64,000 nt of DNA, from assembly GCA_008692225.1 (NCBI GenBank), contig VICG01000005.1, positions 1,459,001 through 1,523,000 of the forward strand. Direction: 5' to 3'. Made by a program: the position numbers and the translations under genes. The notes under the pieces are model-generated. The model did not search any database. It was given only the letters and a program-made list of their open reading frames with translations, and had not been told where the DNA came from. The DNA comes from Monilinia fructicola. Lineage: Eukaryota > Ascomycota > Leotiomycetes > Helotiales > Sclerotiniaceae. Shown one piece after another: positions 1 through 13,465 of the stretch (the stretch's first letter is position 1; every line of letters begins with the position of its first letter).

Positions 1-58
1 ATCTCCTTCCAATATTTCAATATTTCACATCTCAATCAAGTCGTTGGGGATTCAGCAA

Positions 59-1744
59 ATGGCAAACCACGTATATCATGAACTCCCAGCGGAGCCAATC
101 GATGTCGTAACCGAGCCACTTGATCAGGAACAACAAAATCAACAACCACCACCACCACCACCACCACCATCACCACCAAAAGCACCACAACCGCCACAAC
201 CACTACCACAACAACAACAACAAAAACCACCTTCATTGCCCCCGAGGAATCATTCCACTCCTCCACCAGATGTCGACGAACCATCAACAATTCGAGGTGT
301 TCCTGGAGATGATCCATCTGTTATTCCCTTACCCCTATTCACACGACGATCTAAATCGAATCTCTTGAGTCAATCATCAGATGATATCACCCAAAATACT
401 GCACGACCATCTCATCCCAATCGACCTAACATCTCTACAAATGTGTCGTCAGAAACCAATACCTCTGATGTCCCCCCACCTCTTCCTGGCAACAGACCAG
501 ACCCAAATCTCAACACAGGCCCCGCACTTCCACCTCGAAGAATTTCTCAATACAACCCGAATGAAGTACATTATACCCGAGATCCCCATAGAGTCATCGC
601 ATATCTCATACCTCTTCCCAAGCCAATCAACGTTTCTGATGCTGAATTTCCTCAGGTTCGTTAACCTATAAGTCCACATTAGAAATTTTCTAATGTTCAA
701 TCAGCGCTACCTAATCTACACACCACCCGCAGCTCATCTTCTCAAGCCAGCTGAAGGAATCAAAGAGGGAAAGCGCCATAAAGGGAAACGTTTCTGGCAG
801 CGCGAAGTTAGTCCACTTCATCTTCAATTTAAATCCAGTGGAAATCACATGACCTATAGCTTATTATCTTTCTAATCTAGGTCAAAAAAGCCAAAACGTA
901 TGATGGCAAGACGATGAGTCTCAAAGGCCTCCATAGCAAAACTACCCGAGGGGTGGTTTGGGGAATTAACTCGATCAAAAACACCGATATAACATTTCTC
1001 AACCGCGTGCCCCGAAAAGGTACTTGCTCTTTTCTGCCCTAAATCTAACTCAAGTCTCCAACTAATTTTTCTCAAGAAATTGAAGAACTCCACATAGTTT
1101 ATCCACCATCTATTCCCTTCTCCCCCATTGATCTCCGCCAGCAGTTCATCTCCCAAATGAATCGTACCAAATCCCGCGCAAAGAAACACGCCGCAATTTC
1201 TACGCTCCTCCTCCTCCCCACACTTTTAATAGACACATTTGCTGCTGTTATCTGGCCTTTCGGGGGTCTCTTTGAAGTAGATGCCGTTTGGGCATTCACC
1301 TCTGTTCGAGGCTATCTTGTTTCGCGCTCCGTGACCAAACGTTTGACCTCTCAAGACACCATACACGATCATGAGCAAATGACTGTCCAGGACCGGGAAT
1401 TATATCTCCGGTTTCAGAAAAGTGATGAAGTGAGAATGTTAGAGCGATATGTCAAGGAGCTTTGTCACAAAAGGAATCCGGCAAGATTTGCAAGTGCAGG
1501 CGTCCCGCCAACGGAAACAGAGGTTTTGAAAGCGATGGGGTGGGAGGCGGATATGAGGGGAAGGGTGAAGAGTGGAGAGAGGGGAGGTATGCCTGAGGGT
1601 GGTGTGAGAGATTGGGAGGATGAGAGGTGGCAGGAGCGGGAAGCGAAGGATGATTTATTGGGGGTACTGGGAAAGGGGGCAAAGAGTTGGGATGGCTGGT
1701 GTAAAAAGTGGGAGAAGAATCCGAAGAAGATGGACAAGAAGTGA
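59..1744 (+). CDS. Proline-rich fungal membrane protein, possibly mitochondrial K+/H+ exchange-related
   Basis: Four exons keep one frame: 59-655, 705-806, 881-1019 and 1077-1744, giving 501 residues. The three introns (49, 74 and 57 bp) have GT-AG ends. The start is the ATG at 59. The first 70 residues are a low-complexity Pro/Gln tract encoded by CCA and CAA runs. The rest of the N-terminal half is also Pro/Ser-rich. A conserved core follows: YLIPLPKPINV, YLIYTPP, a Lys-rich stretch ending KAKTYDGK, LNRVPRKEIEELHIVYPPS, then a hydrophobic hairpin (LLLLPTLLIDTFAAVIWPFGGLFEVDAVW, spanning two membrane passes). The charged C-terminus is Gly/Lys/Glu-rich. The layout resembles the fungal Mit_KHE1 (mitochondrial K+-H+ exchange-related) family from memory, but no diagnostic catalytic residue is visible, so the function is tentative. 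The gene model is strong. Confidence 0.75.
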
Positions 1745-3202
1745 CGTGTGGTGAGTAAATGATTTAATGGAAAGAGGTTAGTGATGCGGGGCTTAATGAT
1801 ATATATCTGGTCAGAGGTGTTGGTTGGTTTGTTTATTTTCTAGCTTCTTGGAGTTGATTGATTAGGCAAGGCTGTAAATGATGGAGCGTGTCACGAGTTA
1901 CTGTGATACGGGTGGGATTTGATCATTTATCAAGGTTATCGAAACGCATCACAGAAACAGTAAACAGTCAATTAAACGAGGTCGATCTATTAGACAAGAT
2001 AATACATCCGATTGAATAATACTATTTGCATATTGTTACCAGAATATTAATCGTATCAAACGATATGAAAGTCCTCAAGAGTCTAACAAACTATTTTTAC
2101 ATTAAGAAAGCGACTAAAAGTCCAGAAAACTACTCGACAGTCTATTTAAGGATCTTTTGGTATCCATGGATGCATGATCAACCTTCACTTCCCCTTTTAG
2201 CTCTATTCTATTAGTAACCGTGACACCTTTGTCACCCCGCTTGAAGGTCTTACTGATGTCTGTAACTAGAAGTCCAAAGCTAAACGGACAGATGGGTCTC
2301 TATATATAGCTCTCTTTGCATGGTGGGATTATTTTTGCATCATTACCTGCAAATTCATCTCACAGAGCCTTCGAGTGCAGGTGGTCTTTCACAGATGCGG
2401 CTGACGACTATGATGATGAAATCTCGCCAGTGACTTGGATCGGAAGATGAGGGGGAAAATGTGGTTCTGATCCACATTCGGTTCATGCCGATAGTGGGTA
2501 GAAAGAAACTGTGTGAAGTTGTCTCCTACGCCAAGAATCTTAGTTAATTGAGTCTCGCGAAATTGGAGAGTCAATTTGGGCCGTTTTATTTTCATTTGAG
2601 GTTTCAATATTGAAGGTTAACCCGAAAATACCAACATCACTCATCAGCCCTTTTGAAGCTTCTCAGATATTGGCCTGGATATTTTTCTCTGGGGAGGTGA
2701 TGTTTTGGCAGTTGCACCCAGCCTTGTTCTGCGTCTATTTGTTATATGCTACCCAGTTTTTGCGGCTTCGTGCATTGTAAGAAGGGGAGCTTGCAGTTGG
2801 AGTCCTACGCTCACTTGACAGGATTGTGTGTCTTTCCTTGGGTCAAGTAATCTGTCCGATGAATCGATATTTTTATCCTCATGAGGCAGGTATTGTTTAG
2901 TGGACCAGCCCCATCGTCCTCGCGAATGCTCGTATCCACTAGGGCTGGAAGAAGAAACGAAAGCAAAGAGAATTATAGCCTTGTAACATCCATGAAACTA
3001 CAGCAAATGCTGTGATATTTACGAGGAATCGCTCTGTTGAGGCATTATACCATGGCTAACGGTGGTATGAATATTATTATTTAAGATGAGAGATTCCCAG
3101 CTTCATTCACCTACCATCCATGCCACTGATGATAGGCATTTTCTATCAAGAATATATACAAAGTTCAATACCGCTCCGCCTTATATCACCAAATAAGAAG
3201 CC
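1745..3202. other. Intergenic 1.46 kb
   Basis: This stretch lies between two plus-strand genes. It contains only short ORFs without domains. A TATATATA run at about 2301 and short AT-rich stretches are all that stands out. I see no RNA gene or repeat here. Confidence 0.5.
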
Positions 3203-4806
3203 ATGGGTGCCTACGTATCCAAAGATTTGTGTCAAACTCATCATAACATCTCATTTACTTGTAACATTACCTCGGATGAATTTGTTGCTGGAACCACGCA
3301 GGGAAAATTCGAAGGCAACGCCGATATTGCTGGAGTTGGCGTGAGTTTACTCATGTACCAATACTGGATGAAAAGATACTGATCATTAGCAGGTTCTCGC
3401 TGCCTTCTTCGCAATCTCGTCCATTGCTCTCATCACAAGCGCTTGCTACCTATATACACAGACTACCCAGGGCCAACTTACAGGAGCAGGAGGTCTCTTG
3501 AAGCGTGGCTCAGTGGTAGGCAGGTATGTGATTGTGATCATCACAGTTCAAACCGTTATCTTCTTGAAAATATTGATCTAACAAATAAGACCTGTCAAGA
3601 CAATAACTTTATTCTCCATCATGGAGAATATCATTCTCTCATGCAGCGATCAGCAAATTTTCACCTCGGGAGCCTACGCTATTACTCTGCGCTGGGCGCA
3701 GTGCTGCCGCATCTCTGCTTATCATTATAATATTGTCGGAAACATGATGCTTATGGGATGTGCCACCCACCTTCTCTCTATGATCATCGTCTCCGATTAT
3801 TGGAAAGGTAGATCGATTGCCCTGCTACGCACGAGTCTCATCATCATTCTTTACATCTTCACCGGAGTAATTCTTGCAAACCAGAATACGAAGTCTGGTC
3901 CTGATACAGTTTTGTGGCCATCAGGGGTTCCAAATAGAAATGAGACAAATAGCACCATGATACTGCCAGCAGCTTGCTTCCTCTCGGGAGACTTTTCTTT
4001 TGCGGATACACTGAATAGCACTTTCGCTTCTGAGAAGTCACTAGAGACCGCCGTATTTGACTCAACACCAGGAAATCATGTCGTGGGTTGGAACCTTTAT
4101 ATCCTGATGCTTCTATTCTACATTATTTCTTTCTTGGCGGATATCGCTCGAGCAGGCTGCAATCGTTATAAACCAGTAGACACACAGCACCGATCAAGAT
4201 GGTTTGGACCCCGTATGTGTAAATTCGTTAGCTGGGCATTTTGGGGCTATCAATTGATAGGTATGATATTATGCGCTTCAGCACTGCTAAACAGCTTCAA
4301 CTATATCCGAAACTTGAGAAACTGGATGGATGCATCGGGATGGATTCAGCCTGATATCGGCGGAAAGAACCCAGAAAATGACCCCACGACTTTTGGACAA
4401 ATGGTACCTATCTTGATGACCCTGATGACGCTTTTCACACTCATACAGGATCTGAGTGGTACTTATAATCTGCCATCTATATCTTTCTCTGCTAATATTA
4501 AATGCAGAAAAGCGCGTTCAGGAGAGGGAGAATAAAAAAGATAGTGATGTAAATCCGCAGTCTTTCGAACTACTCCCGCACATGGAAACCGAATCACAAC
4601 CGCCTACTCCATATGCATCGCACTTCGAGCTTCCAAGGGAAAAGAAGGATAGTATTATGGTTAATGTGATATCTGAACCGAGCACACCAGTGCTGAGTAA
4701 GAATGATTACGATAATGGAAGAGCGGTGATGTATCGTACTTCCTCGGCACCTGTAAATTCTACCTCTATGAGAGCAGACAGCATTACTGGTACTATATCT
4801 CTTTGA
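3203..4806 (+). CDS. Polytopic membrane protein of a fungal family of unknown function
   Basis: Four exons join in frame: 3203-3340, 3393-3523, 3590-4458 and 4508-4806, encoding 478 residues. Introns are 52, 66 and 49 bp with GT-AG borders. The N-terminus has an NADIAGVGVLAAF segment that begins the first membrane helix, and a later LSCSDQQIFTSG motif. Both are signatures of a widespread ascomycete integral membrane family with no known function (commonly 'DADIAGIGV ... LSDQQL'). About six or seven hydrophobic helices can be counted. A long loop with several N-glycosylation sequons (NET, NST) separates helices in the middle. The C-terminal 100 residues are hydrophilic, Ser/Pro-rich and likely cytosolic. 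The start codon precedes the first helix by about 40 residues. The splice model is well supported; the role is unknown. Confidence 0.8.
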
Positions 4807-6543
4807 GGGTTGGGGAAGGAAAGGTTAGAATCTTGAAAGTTGATGTTTGTTTTGGTGGGATAGTTATTCGCTGTGAAAGTAGTCCACAATCTTTCCGTAT
4901 CTTCCGAAATTTATATTTATATTGATGTTCCTACAGTATCATGAAATTCTGTGGGATCTCTGATTTTGAGTGTTAAATTCATACAAGTTTTTCATTCCTG
5001 TCTTCGAATGGATATTATGTGTTCACTTATTTTGGTAACCAGAACCAACTTAATCGATTTATTCGTCACGCAAGACTCTGAGCGATGAATATAATCACGA
5101 GATGATATTCATACCTTTTACAAATTATCAGAACCCACAGTCATACGCATACGTCTGTCATTGATGGACAGCATACACCAAGTCTCCCACAATTGTACTC
5201 GAGTATTCCCATTTCAAGTTTGATATGCAGTACTATTTTTAACAACTTCATCGAATCTAAAGCCTACGAAAGCCCAACTTGAATTCTGCATTGATACTGC
5301 TCTCAAAAAGTATGAAAAACAGATGAGGCCTTGTTCGGTTATACCATCGATGTGACGAAAATCTCGCTTACAGTCATTTGCAAGGCCCAGACCGATGAAA
5401 TTGGGATTGAGACGATCAGTAGATTCAGAGCCATATTTGCTCCCACCGATGCAAAATCTTCGCTCTGTATTCCTCTACAGTGCGCCAAGGCGAGCTAAAC
5501 ATCTGGGCTGGGATCCATTGTGCGGATACTAGCAAGCATACCGTCGAGAAAATCGGAAAAAAAAGCATTCACAAATGATACGGTCAATTGGTGATCCCAT
5601 CGCAGTATAAACAGCTATTCTGAGCTTTCTAGACGGGAACATTGAAAGGTTAATAGTGAGAACCGCTAGTTTCGCCGAAAATTTCGCCAATTTCCAAGCG
5701 AAAGAGGCTGATTATCCGGTCCTATGTCCAGAAACGTGACCTTTTAGTGTGACGGCAATTATGTTGTGTTTTCTGCATAACTTTTATTGCAATGTTGAAT
5801 CATGATAGTTCAAATCTTTTGCATAAGCTCCGGAATTGGCATGGCACACTATCACAGTCAATCAGCTTCACTCACTGGTAGTAGGCTACCGTGAGACACA
5901 TACTCAGAATCATTAGTATCTCAAGTCCAATCAGCCATCTTATCATGGCCTTTCCCCGAGCTATAGTAGCCCTTGTGTCAACAAGCCGTATTCTCTTTTC
6001 GTTTGTCTCGTTTTGTTAGGCAAGTTTGTTCGAAAAAAAAAAAAAAATCTGTATCCATCAAAATATCAATCATGGATATCCAATGATGAATTCGTTCATG
6101 GAGCCCTAACCCCCAAAGAATACCTCCACTCACGATGGTTTCCATTGGCCGGGCCCACTACCCAATTATAATATAGCACCGTGAATGACGAAGACCCGTG
6201 CAGTCCATGGATATGGTGGTACCGATGGTATGGCTCTAGTTAATCCAGGTCGCATATAAAGTTCCTTTCTCGAACTGGGATGCAACCTGCCTCCTATGCA
6301 TCACCATATTGTAGTAAGTCTGCATGAGATACTTGCATTCTCGAATTACGTATTATTCAGGTGTCGAAGACAATATTTCTTCATGATCTACGTTTATTGT
6401 AAGCGGCTCTCTGAGGTCAGCCCAGTCATGATCACCCCACGACGTTCAAAGCCGAGAAATCCGATGCGGTTAATATGAGTGACCACCACTCTCTACTCAT
6501 TCGACATCGATCTCTTCCAAGTGTTTTCTCTTTTATCATAATT
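4807..6543. other. Intergenic 1.7 kb
   Basis: No convincing coding sequence is seen. There is a 13-A run at about 6034 and a purine/pyrimidine mix without obvious repeats. The distal part presumably holds the promoter of the now broken oxidoreductase. Confidence 0.45.
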
Positions 6544-8448
6544 ATGACTTCCATTTTCGCCAAAATGGTTTCTCTACTGCCTTAAATAGTTCCATTTGGT
6601 TCCAATGGGGGCATGACTACTGCTTCTCCCATTGATTCCAGCTGCCGCTGTTTTCCTCGCGATTCTTGCTACCCTAATGTAATCAAACTCTCGGGGGAAG
6701 CTCATTGCTTCCGTGCCTATCGCAGCTGTTTGTCATCATGGCCATTTCGGGGCTTGCAACGAAGAATCATGTGCCACTCTCCAAGACAATTGGTTCTTTC
6801 CCGAAACTCACCTATCTTCGTCTTCTTCTGTCATGGCATGGATGTTCACGAACAACACTTGCAACCCATTCCTTCCGGATACAACATCGTGCACTTCGGT
6901 TAATTACGTTTACTATGTAGTCAACGCAACGACTGTAAATGATGTCATGGAAGCTGTCATATTTGCCAACCTATTTGATATTCGTCTGGTCATTCGTGCC
7001 ACCGGCCATGACTATAACGGCAAATCAACAGGGGCTGGCGCGCTTTCCATCTGAACACATCATCTTAATTCGATATCTCTCATCGAGTCATACAGCTCTT
7101 CGTCATATACAGGAAGAGCGGTAACCCTTGGAGCGCGAGTCTCATCTCATCAAGTCTATGAGTTTGCCGATGCAAACGATGGCATGATAGTGGGAGTAAA
7201 TTGCCCCACGGTTGCATTGGCCGGTGGCTACAGCCAAGGAGGGGGGCACGGCCCGTTTTCTACAAAGTTTGGTCTTGCAGTTGATCAAGTCTTGGAATGG
7301 AAAGTTGTTACCGGAATCGGAGCCCTTGTCACCGCCACCCCGACTCAGAATTCGGATCTTTTCTGGACCCTCTCGGGAGGAGGCGGAGGAACATACAGTG
7401 TTGTGTTATCCGCAACAGTCAAGTTTCATCCAAAGGTCAGCTCAATATCCTCTGCTACTTTGCAATTTGCTTCCCCGACCACAGAAGGCGTCGCTGAATA
7501 TTGGCATTCTACAAAAATATTTCTGCAATCTTTGCCTCTTATGGTGCATAGTGGCTTGCAGATTGTATGGAATATTGGGCCAGGATTTTTCCTCATCTCT
7601 CCCGTCACGGGTCTTGATGTCAAGCAAGATACAATTGATAGCCTATTTCCACCAACTCTTTCTGCACTTAAACAAGCTGAAATTCCACATGTATATGCAT
7701 CTGCAGTATCTACCTCATTCTTAAAGTACTACAATTCCGCTGGCTTTGGTGCTAACGTCTCAAATGCCAATACTGCTGGACGCCTACTTTCGTGTTCGGT
7801 CGTTCAAAACAGCACTGATAGCTTCGTTTCCGTACTTCAAACAATCGTTAAAAATGGCTATCTCATGGCCGGAGTGACCTTGGATGTAAACAAAACTGTC
7901 GTTCTAGGTGCACCAGAGACATCTGTCAACCCGTACGTAAGTTCAACTCGTTTACTAACCTCTCTGTCCTTGATAAGTATTCTTATTTCCTGATTTTGCT
8001 CTGAAATTTTCTTCTTGGTTGAATTGAACTTTGTTTATGACTTTAATGGTCTTCAGTCTTCTAGGTTTTTAAGCTCTGTAATTGCGTTTAATTCTTTTGA
8101 CAGGCAGCTATTGACTTGTCAATCTTGCAGTGGAGAAAAACGATCATAAATGCGGTATATGGGACGTACCTCAACTACATGGATTTTTCGGCCAACTTCC
8201 GAAGTCAAAATTTCATGACAGAAACCATCGGACCTACACTTGCAGCCTTAACTCCAAATGGCGCTGCCTATCTCAACGAAGGTGATTGTCAACAGCCCAA
8301 CTGGCAGGAGGTTTTCTATGGCGCAAACTACAAACTGCTAAACTCTATTAAAGCCAAGTATGATCCTCTGGATAGATTCTATGCTTTGGGTGCCGTCGGG
8401 AGTGATCGTTGGACAGAAAATATTGATGGGCACCTTTGCAAAGTTTAA
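6544..8448 (+). pseudogene. Broken FAD-linked oxidoreductase (berberine-bridge/6-HDNO type)
   Basis: The encoded segments match secreted BBE-type FAD oxidoreductases. An N-terminal CRCFPRDSCYPN motif (about 6640-6678) is followed by GKLIASVPIAAVCH, then IRATGHDYNGKSTG (the FAD-binding R..GHD motif), CPTVALAGGYSQGGGHGP, SGGGGGTYSVV, and the C-terminal NWQEVFYG..Y segment ending at 8448. Three lesions break it. A TAA at about 6583 falls inside the leader. The frame changes (frame 1 to frame 2) between CYPN and GKLIA, with roughly ten expected residues missing near 6677-6690. An in-frame TGA at 7052-7054 stands where the family has Trp (LSIWTHHL). A GT-AG intron, 7937-8130 or 7937-8103, remains intact. 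The 5' limit is uncertain. I infer recent loss of function, because the downstream 1.3 kb is otherwise open. Confidence 0.75.
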
Positions 8449-9772
8449 TAGTCAGGGGTAGGAATAATTTGATAGTATATACTTCAGGATAGCAAGATCG
8501 TCAAACAAACACAAACCTCGCCGTCCATTTGTACATGAACAGACTCTGGCACGTAGAAAGATAATACAAATACAAGTCCGTCAAGACGTTATGGAGTGTT
8601 ATCGCCACAGCATCTTCTATCAAGATACAATCAGCTTGACCTACGGGAGTATTGAAAGCCATTGGTTTGTATGGATGGCGCGCTTGTTGATCAAGTAAGA
8701 AACCCAAAAAATAACGTGAGATACAATCGATTCAATGTCGTATTTTCAAATCCTTAAATTTCATTTGTTAAGCGAAGATATCTAAATCCTGAAATACGAA
8801 ATAGTCTACCATTTTCAATTCATTGAGAAGGGAAATTACCAAAAGATACACAAATGATGGTACTAATCCGAATAATTAGTTTGGAAAGAATCGACGATCA
8901 GATCCCTATCGTCTTCAGGGATGAAGGGGTTATTGGAAACAGACCCTCGAGCAATGCTTTGCCATGTAAACCATCTTCTCAAATTGATACCCACGATGCC
9001 CATTCTCAATATGCGTTGCCATAATCTTGATACTCGTAGATGCATTGCAATTACTGCCCTTTGAGCTTGTTGTCCTATTTGAATTGTGTTGCTCGCGCTG
9101 TCACTTATAGTGTACAGGGATCCAAAAAAGGGATAAGAATTAAACGAGAAAGAGCGGGGAAGATAGAGTCTCGGATTGGTCTGCAGCGCTTCCAATGCAC
9201 CAAGTAGTCAATGGCAATATACAATTTTTGAATCAGAAGACTGGAAACTAGTCGGAAATTTCCATTTTCATATATTTTGTGGCTACATGGTCCGGAATAG
9301 GATGGGTTCAAGCATGGTGGGAGCATTACGGTCGGTGTTTGAGACGACAAAGCTTGCAATTTAGCATTAATTTACTCTTTACATGGCTCGCTTACTCATC
9401 GCTACTATATGATGCCTGAATGAGATACTTCAACCAAGGGTACGTTAGGATTAGTGTTCTAGGCCTATTCATGGCAGGCCTGCCGAGGAGTATCAAGGAT
9501 TGGCACCTCTAGGCTACTCAACCATAATTACATCTTCAATATCCTCTGGATTCAGACTCAAATTTTTGTTAAAATTCATTGTCAAGACAATTTATGAAAC
9601 TATTCCTCAGTAAGATGGTAGACAGATACTATGTAGTCAACTTCATCTTTTATAATTACACTTCCCAATAGAAAACCACCATCTTGCCCACTTATTTAAT
9701 CATTCTAATACCCCTCCAGCACAATCATCATGCAGATGCCCAAAAGACCCTGCCAATACCATCACGGATGCT
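8449..9772. other. Intergenic 1.3 kb
   Basis: This is convergent intergenic space between the broken oxidoreductase and a minus-strand F-box-like gene. ORFs of up to 110 codons occur on the minus strand (8863-9359) but show no domain or codon signal. I see no repeats. Confidence 0.45.
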
Positions 9773-11524
9773 TTATTCCTCATCCTCATCCTTATCCGTG
9801 TCTGAAGAACTTGATTCCTCGTCAACGATCAGGGAAAGCTCAGCGTTGCAGAATCTCTCTCCGGGATATACATCTGCAATAAACAGATTTTTCCATGCCG
9901 CCGTCATATCTGCAAGCTGCCTATTCATATCCTCTTCTACCTCCTCAGCAACCTTCGAAAAATCCTCAAAATTCTCGTCCTCCAGCATGCCTTGCAACTC
10001 AGCCAACATTTTCTCTCGAGGCCAAGTTGCGTGCAGCCTGTCAAATCTGCGCTTCTGTCTCCGAAATCCCGCCAATGTTCCCAGGTCCTTTCCTCGCTCG
10101 AATTCCTTTGCGTAGCTGTCAAGCATGACTAACCAGGAAGCACAGGCATGATGATAGTTTTTTCTTGCTTCGTAGAACCTATGCTTTATCGGCATTCTAA
10201 ATTTGAGGGTTTGGAGCTTCTCGGAAGCTGCCAATAGACGATCGTATTGCGGTCGCAAGTCCTTTATGATAAGATCTCGTTGGTCCTTAAACTCGAGATT
10301 CTGTGCGCCCACGACAGCGTCTGCTGCCCACGATAAGCATTGCTCCAGGTGGTTGTAGCCTCGTCGCCCATGGTGAAATGGATTCTGTACTTCGTAGCGC
10401 AAGTAGCTTGTGTAGCCTAGTTTCTCAAGCTCATCGGCATTTTCACCTCGGGGCTTAAACCGATCGTGTACTGATTTAGGGAAGATCATGTCTAGCTTGA
10501 AAGGAAGATATCTCTCGTAGCTTTGCGCCAGCTTTTCAAGGTGTTTCTTCATCTCGAACAATCTAAGGGCCTGAGTTAGCAATCATTTTCGAATCTGGGA
10601 AATAAACTAAAAATCTTACCTCTCCGTGGGTCTGTCACTCTCAGCCAATGTCTTTAGCATGCGACTCAATACTTTTCCAGGCCCATGCGATTTCCAATAA
10701 AATTCATCAGGATCTGCAAATTCATCCTCATGAAGATATGGCGGGTATTCATTCCTAATGCTTAACTCTCCAACATTTCTCAGCATCGAAATAGGTGCCA
10801 GTGTCTGCCAAGGCCTCAAACAGTTGAAATCGACGGGTTCACCAAGATTCGTGGGGACCCGCTGGCATGGTGTCTTCAACACGACCACCTCGATCTTCTT
10901 GGGACTAGTACTGCAAATGGCCCTGCAAAACTCAAAAAACTGCTGATGATGGCTGATCTTTGCTATAGATGGATCCACCAGAACCTTCCAGGAGCATGCC
11001 ATCATCATAGCCGAGGACTGAGCAGGAATCTCGAGTTTTCGTGTCGAACCTGCTGGACGCACTAGATTCCGTAATAGTGGACAAGGACAGGGGTAATCGC
11101 ATTCAAGGGGGTCGAATTCATTGCCATCAGAATAGTCGCATTGGATGATGAATGTTTGGTCATATAAGATCGGTAAGGCTTCCTCGTATATAGCGCGACT
11201 GGTGCATAATATTGCTGGCGAAAGTCCATAAGCAGTAAGAACACCGTGTCCTGTGCTCTGTGGGATAGCTTCAGGTGTTCCCAGGATTGGATTCACCAAT
11301 AGTTCTTTGAAAATCATGCGTCTAAGTTCGGGGGGGAGCTTGTCCAGATCTGATTTTAAGGATGATTTTGCGATGGTAGGGTGTGGAGTAGCTCTGGAGG
11401 GGAGCATGAATTGTTCTGTTTGGGTTCCTACTATAGGGGAAAAATTAGCGGATTGTGATAATAGGAGGTATTAGGGTAGATGAGGTGCCTCACCAGTGTT
11501 GACTGCCATATCCATATTCATCAT
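9773..11524 (-). CDS. F-box-like fungal protein, paralogue A
   Basis: Three exons on the minus strand, 11494-11524, 11430-10620 and 10562-9773, join in frame to 543 residues. Introns are 63 and 57 bp. The tiny first exon encodes ten codons plus one base and starts at the ATG at 11524. After a short leader, residues DKLPPELRRMIFKELLVNPI form the N-terminal helix seen at the start of fungal F-box-like/2EXR-type proteins. The middle contains conserved blocks around WKVLVD and LRNVGELSIRNE. The C-terminal third is charged and helical (coiled-coil like) and ends in an acidic Ser/Asp/Glu tail. It is clearly homologous to the gene at 13466-15205, with the same intron position (before the LFEMKKHLEKL block) and the same 57-bp intron length. 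A substrate-adaptor role is inferred from the N-terminal motif only. Confidence 0.78.
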
Positions 11525-13465
11525 TGGTTTGATAAGACAATAAGTCAAGAATAATCTGTGTTCGTCTTATGATTGAAAGGTTGAGTAGAGATTATTCGTA
11601 AGATAGGATTTTGTGTTTGGTCTGTTTTTGTGTTGTGTTGTGTTGTGTTCTTTCTAAATGAAAAGTGCATGAGAGCTTGGGGGGGGGCTGGGCTTATATA
11701 CTGATGGCCATGATGTTGGAACCGTAATAAGATGTGGAATTACACACTAGTTGGAAACCATAGTCAAGCGCAAATTTGAGGACTGTCAACGATATCAAGC
11801 CGTAACAAGATGTATACGGTCAATATGTATGTTCAAATTGTTTGACCGTAAAATGATGTGAAAAAACGGCAGCGACAAAGTCGGAATCTAGTCAATTCCT
11901 CACCCCATTGATGGAATCCTGCTAAATATCATTTACCGGCCATTACACGATTTGAATATACTGTAAAGTGATGAGTCTATTTCTAATTCCGTCCTCCCTC
12001 AGCACCAAGAGGTAAAAGCTGGGTTGTACGCGACGCTCCGAACTCTATGATGATATATATTATTAGTACCAGCAGTGTAAGTTTAGAGTGTATCAGAGCA
12101 GCAAACATCTCTCTTACTTCATACATGAAATGGATATTGGCAAGTCCTGGTATTTAGCGAGAAAATAGTTCACTTCTGGGGGATGATACCCCTGCTAAAA
12201 CGGTTATCTGCTGTATAAGTTGTCCAAAATCCATGGTGAGTAGAGCGAACTATCTTCTACGGTACCACAGCGTAGGCTTGAACAGTGGATACATATATAC
12301 GTTTTATCCGTTTAAAGCTGAGAATGGCGGCAAAGAGCACATTTCAGTCAGTAAGGCTTCCAGATATTGTCGATTAGTCAATCATGAGATTTTTTTCTTG
12401 ATTGATCTTGACCTGGTTGCTTGGATGAAGCCTTGTTCATCTAATGGAATTCTCAGGTGAGTTTTCAGAATGATTAATTTTGGATATAGAAATGCTTCGT
12501 GTACTCTTGAAAAACTTGTACATTAGTTAAATCCTCAATAGGCTGTAAGTGATTTGACAATTAACATTGATTAAAGCAATTTATGAGGTTCGACAACATG
12601 AATTGTAAGACATCTTGAACTCTAGATCGGTTTCCCGCTGCTACCAAAATCCTACCCTCCAACATGGAGAAACAGTAGGCAAGCGAGATATTCACTACAG
12701 CTTGGTAGCTCATTGGTAGCCTTATTAGCCACGAAAGTGAGCTCCATCAGTAGTCCAGAGACACCTGTTATTCCAAGTACCCGACTCATACAATAACGCC
12801 GGTTATCGAAGGATAGAAATAGGTATAGAAACAAAGAAGCCTTCAAGCGATGAGCTAATCAATCACTCGATTGATTGTCATTTAACAATTCCGATATATG
12901 TTCCAATGAGGATATGTGACTTGGGCAGGTACATTCCTACTAAGTTACTACCTACATAGAGATCCATGGATACGTAGGTAGATCGTTGTACATATGACGG
13001 TGACTTGACTCTGTTTCTGGAGACACAATCATATTAGATAGATGCTTCATCTTTTCACATAATATATATCACTTTAAAGTTTAAGATCAGATTGAAGTTC
13101 GTCAGATGGATAATTCCTCGAAAATATTTTCGTGGGCCGCGTTCAATTAGCGTCTTTAAATTTGAAGATATTCGCTAAAATTTATAACTTATTCATCTCA
13201 TTTCCTACGCGTCTCATTATCAATTTCACTCTTTTATCATCTGTCTGGAAGTCTTACAAAAGGAAATGAGAATTGACCTCTCGTATCAGCAATATTATAC
13301 TGTCAGAAACTACTCGTATTTATACTCATGAAGCGGTTCTATTGCTGAACTTGACGCGCTTCAAGCAATAATCTGAAGTAGAAATACAAAGAAGTAAGAT
13401 AAATGGAGAGGTATGGCATTCCTGCTTCAACCATGGTAAATTACTAATATTCAAATAGATCAGCT
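11525..13465. other. Bidirectional promoter region between the two F-box-like paralogues
   Basis: The stretch separates two divergently transcribed paralogues. It holds a GTGTT pentanucleotide tract (about 11631-11651), a G9 run at about 11680 and several AT-rich patches. ORFs present are short and unsupported. It probably carries both promoters; no specific operator could be assigned. Confidence 0.5.
11631..11651. repeat. GTGTT pentanucleotide microsatellite
   Basis: About four tandem copies of a TGTGT/GTGTT unit lie roughly 110 bp upstream of the start of the minus-strand F-box-like gene, inside its likely 5' leader or promoter. Confidence 0.7.

Noticed and set aside
120..368. Poly-His ORF at the window start
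   Set aside because: It is an alternative frame of the CCA repeats in the plus-strand gene, which has consistent splicing and a conserved core.
6679..6725. A possible 46-bp intron (GTAATC...CGCAG) that might rescue the FAD oxidoreductase
   Set aside because: Joining it leads into the wrong frame for the conserved GHDYNGKSTG part, and the TGA at 7052 would remain.
8863..9359. Overlapping minus-strand ORFs of 84 to 110 codons
   Set aside because: No domain, no splice partner, and position just beyond the end of the broken oxidoreductase makes a gene unlikely.
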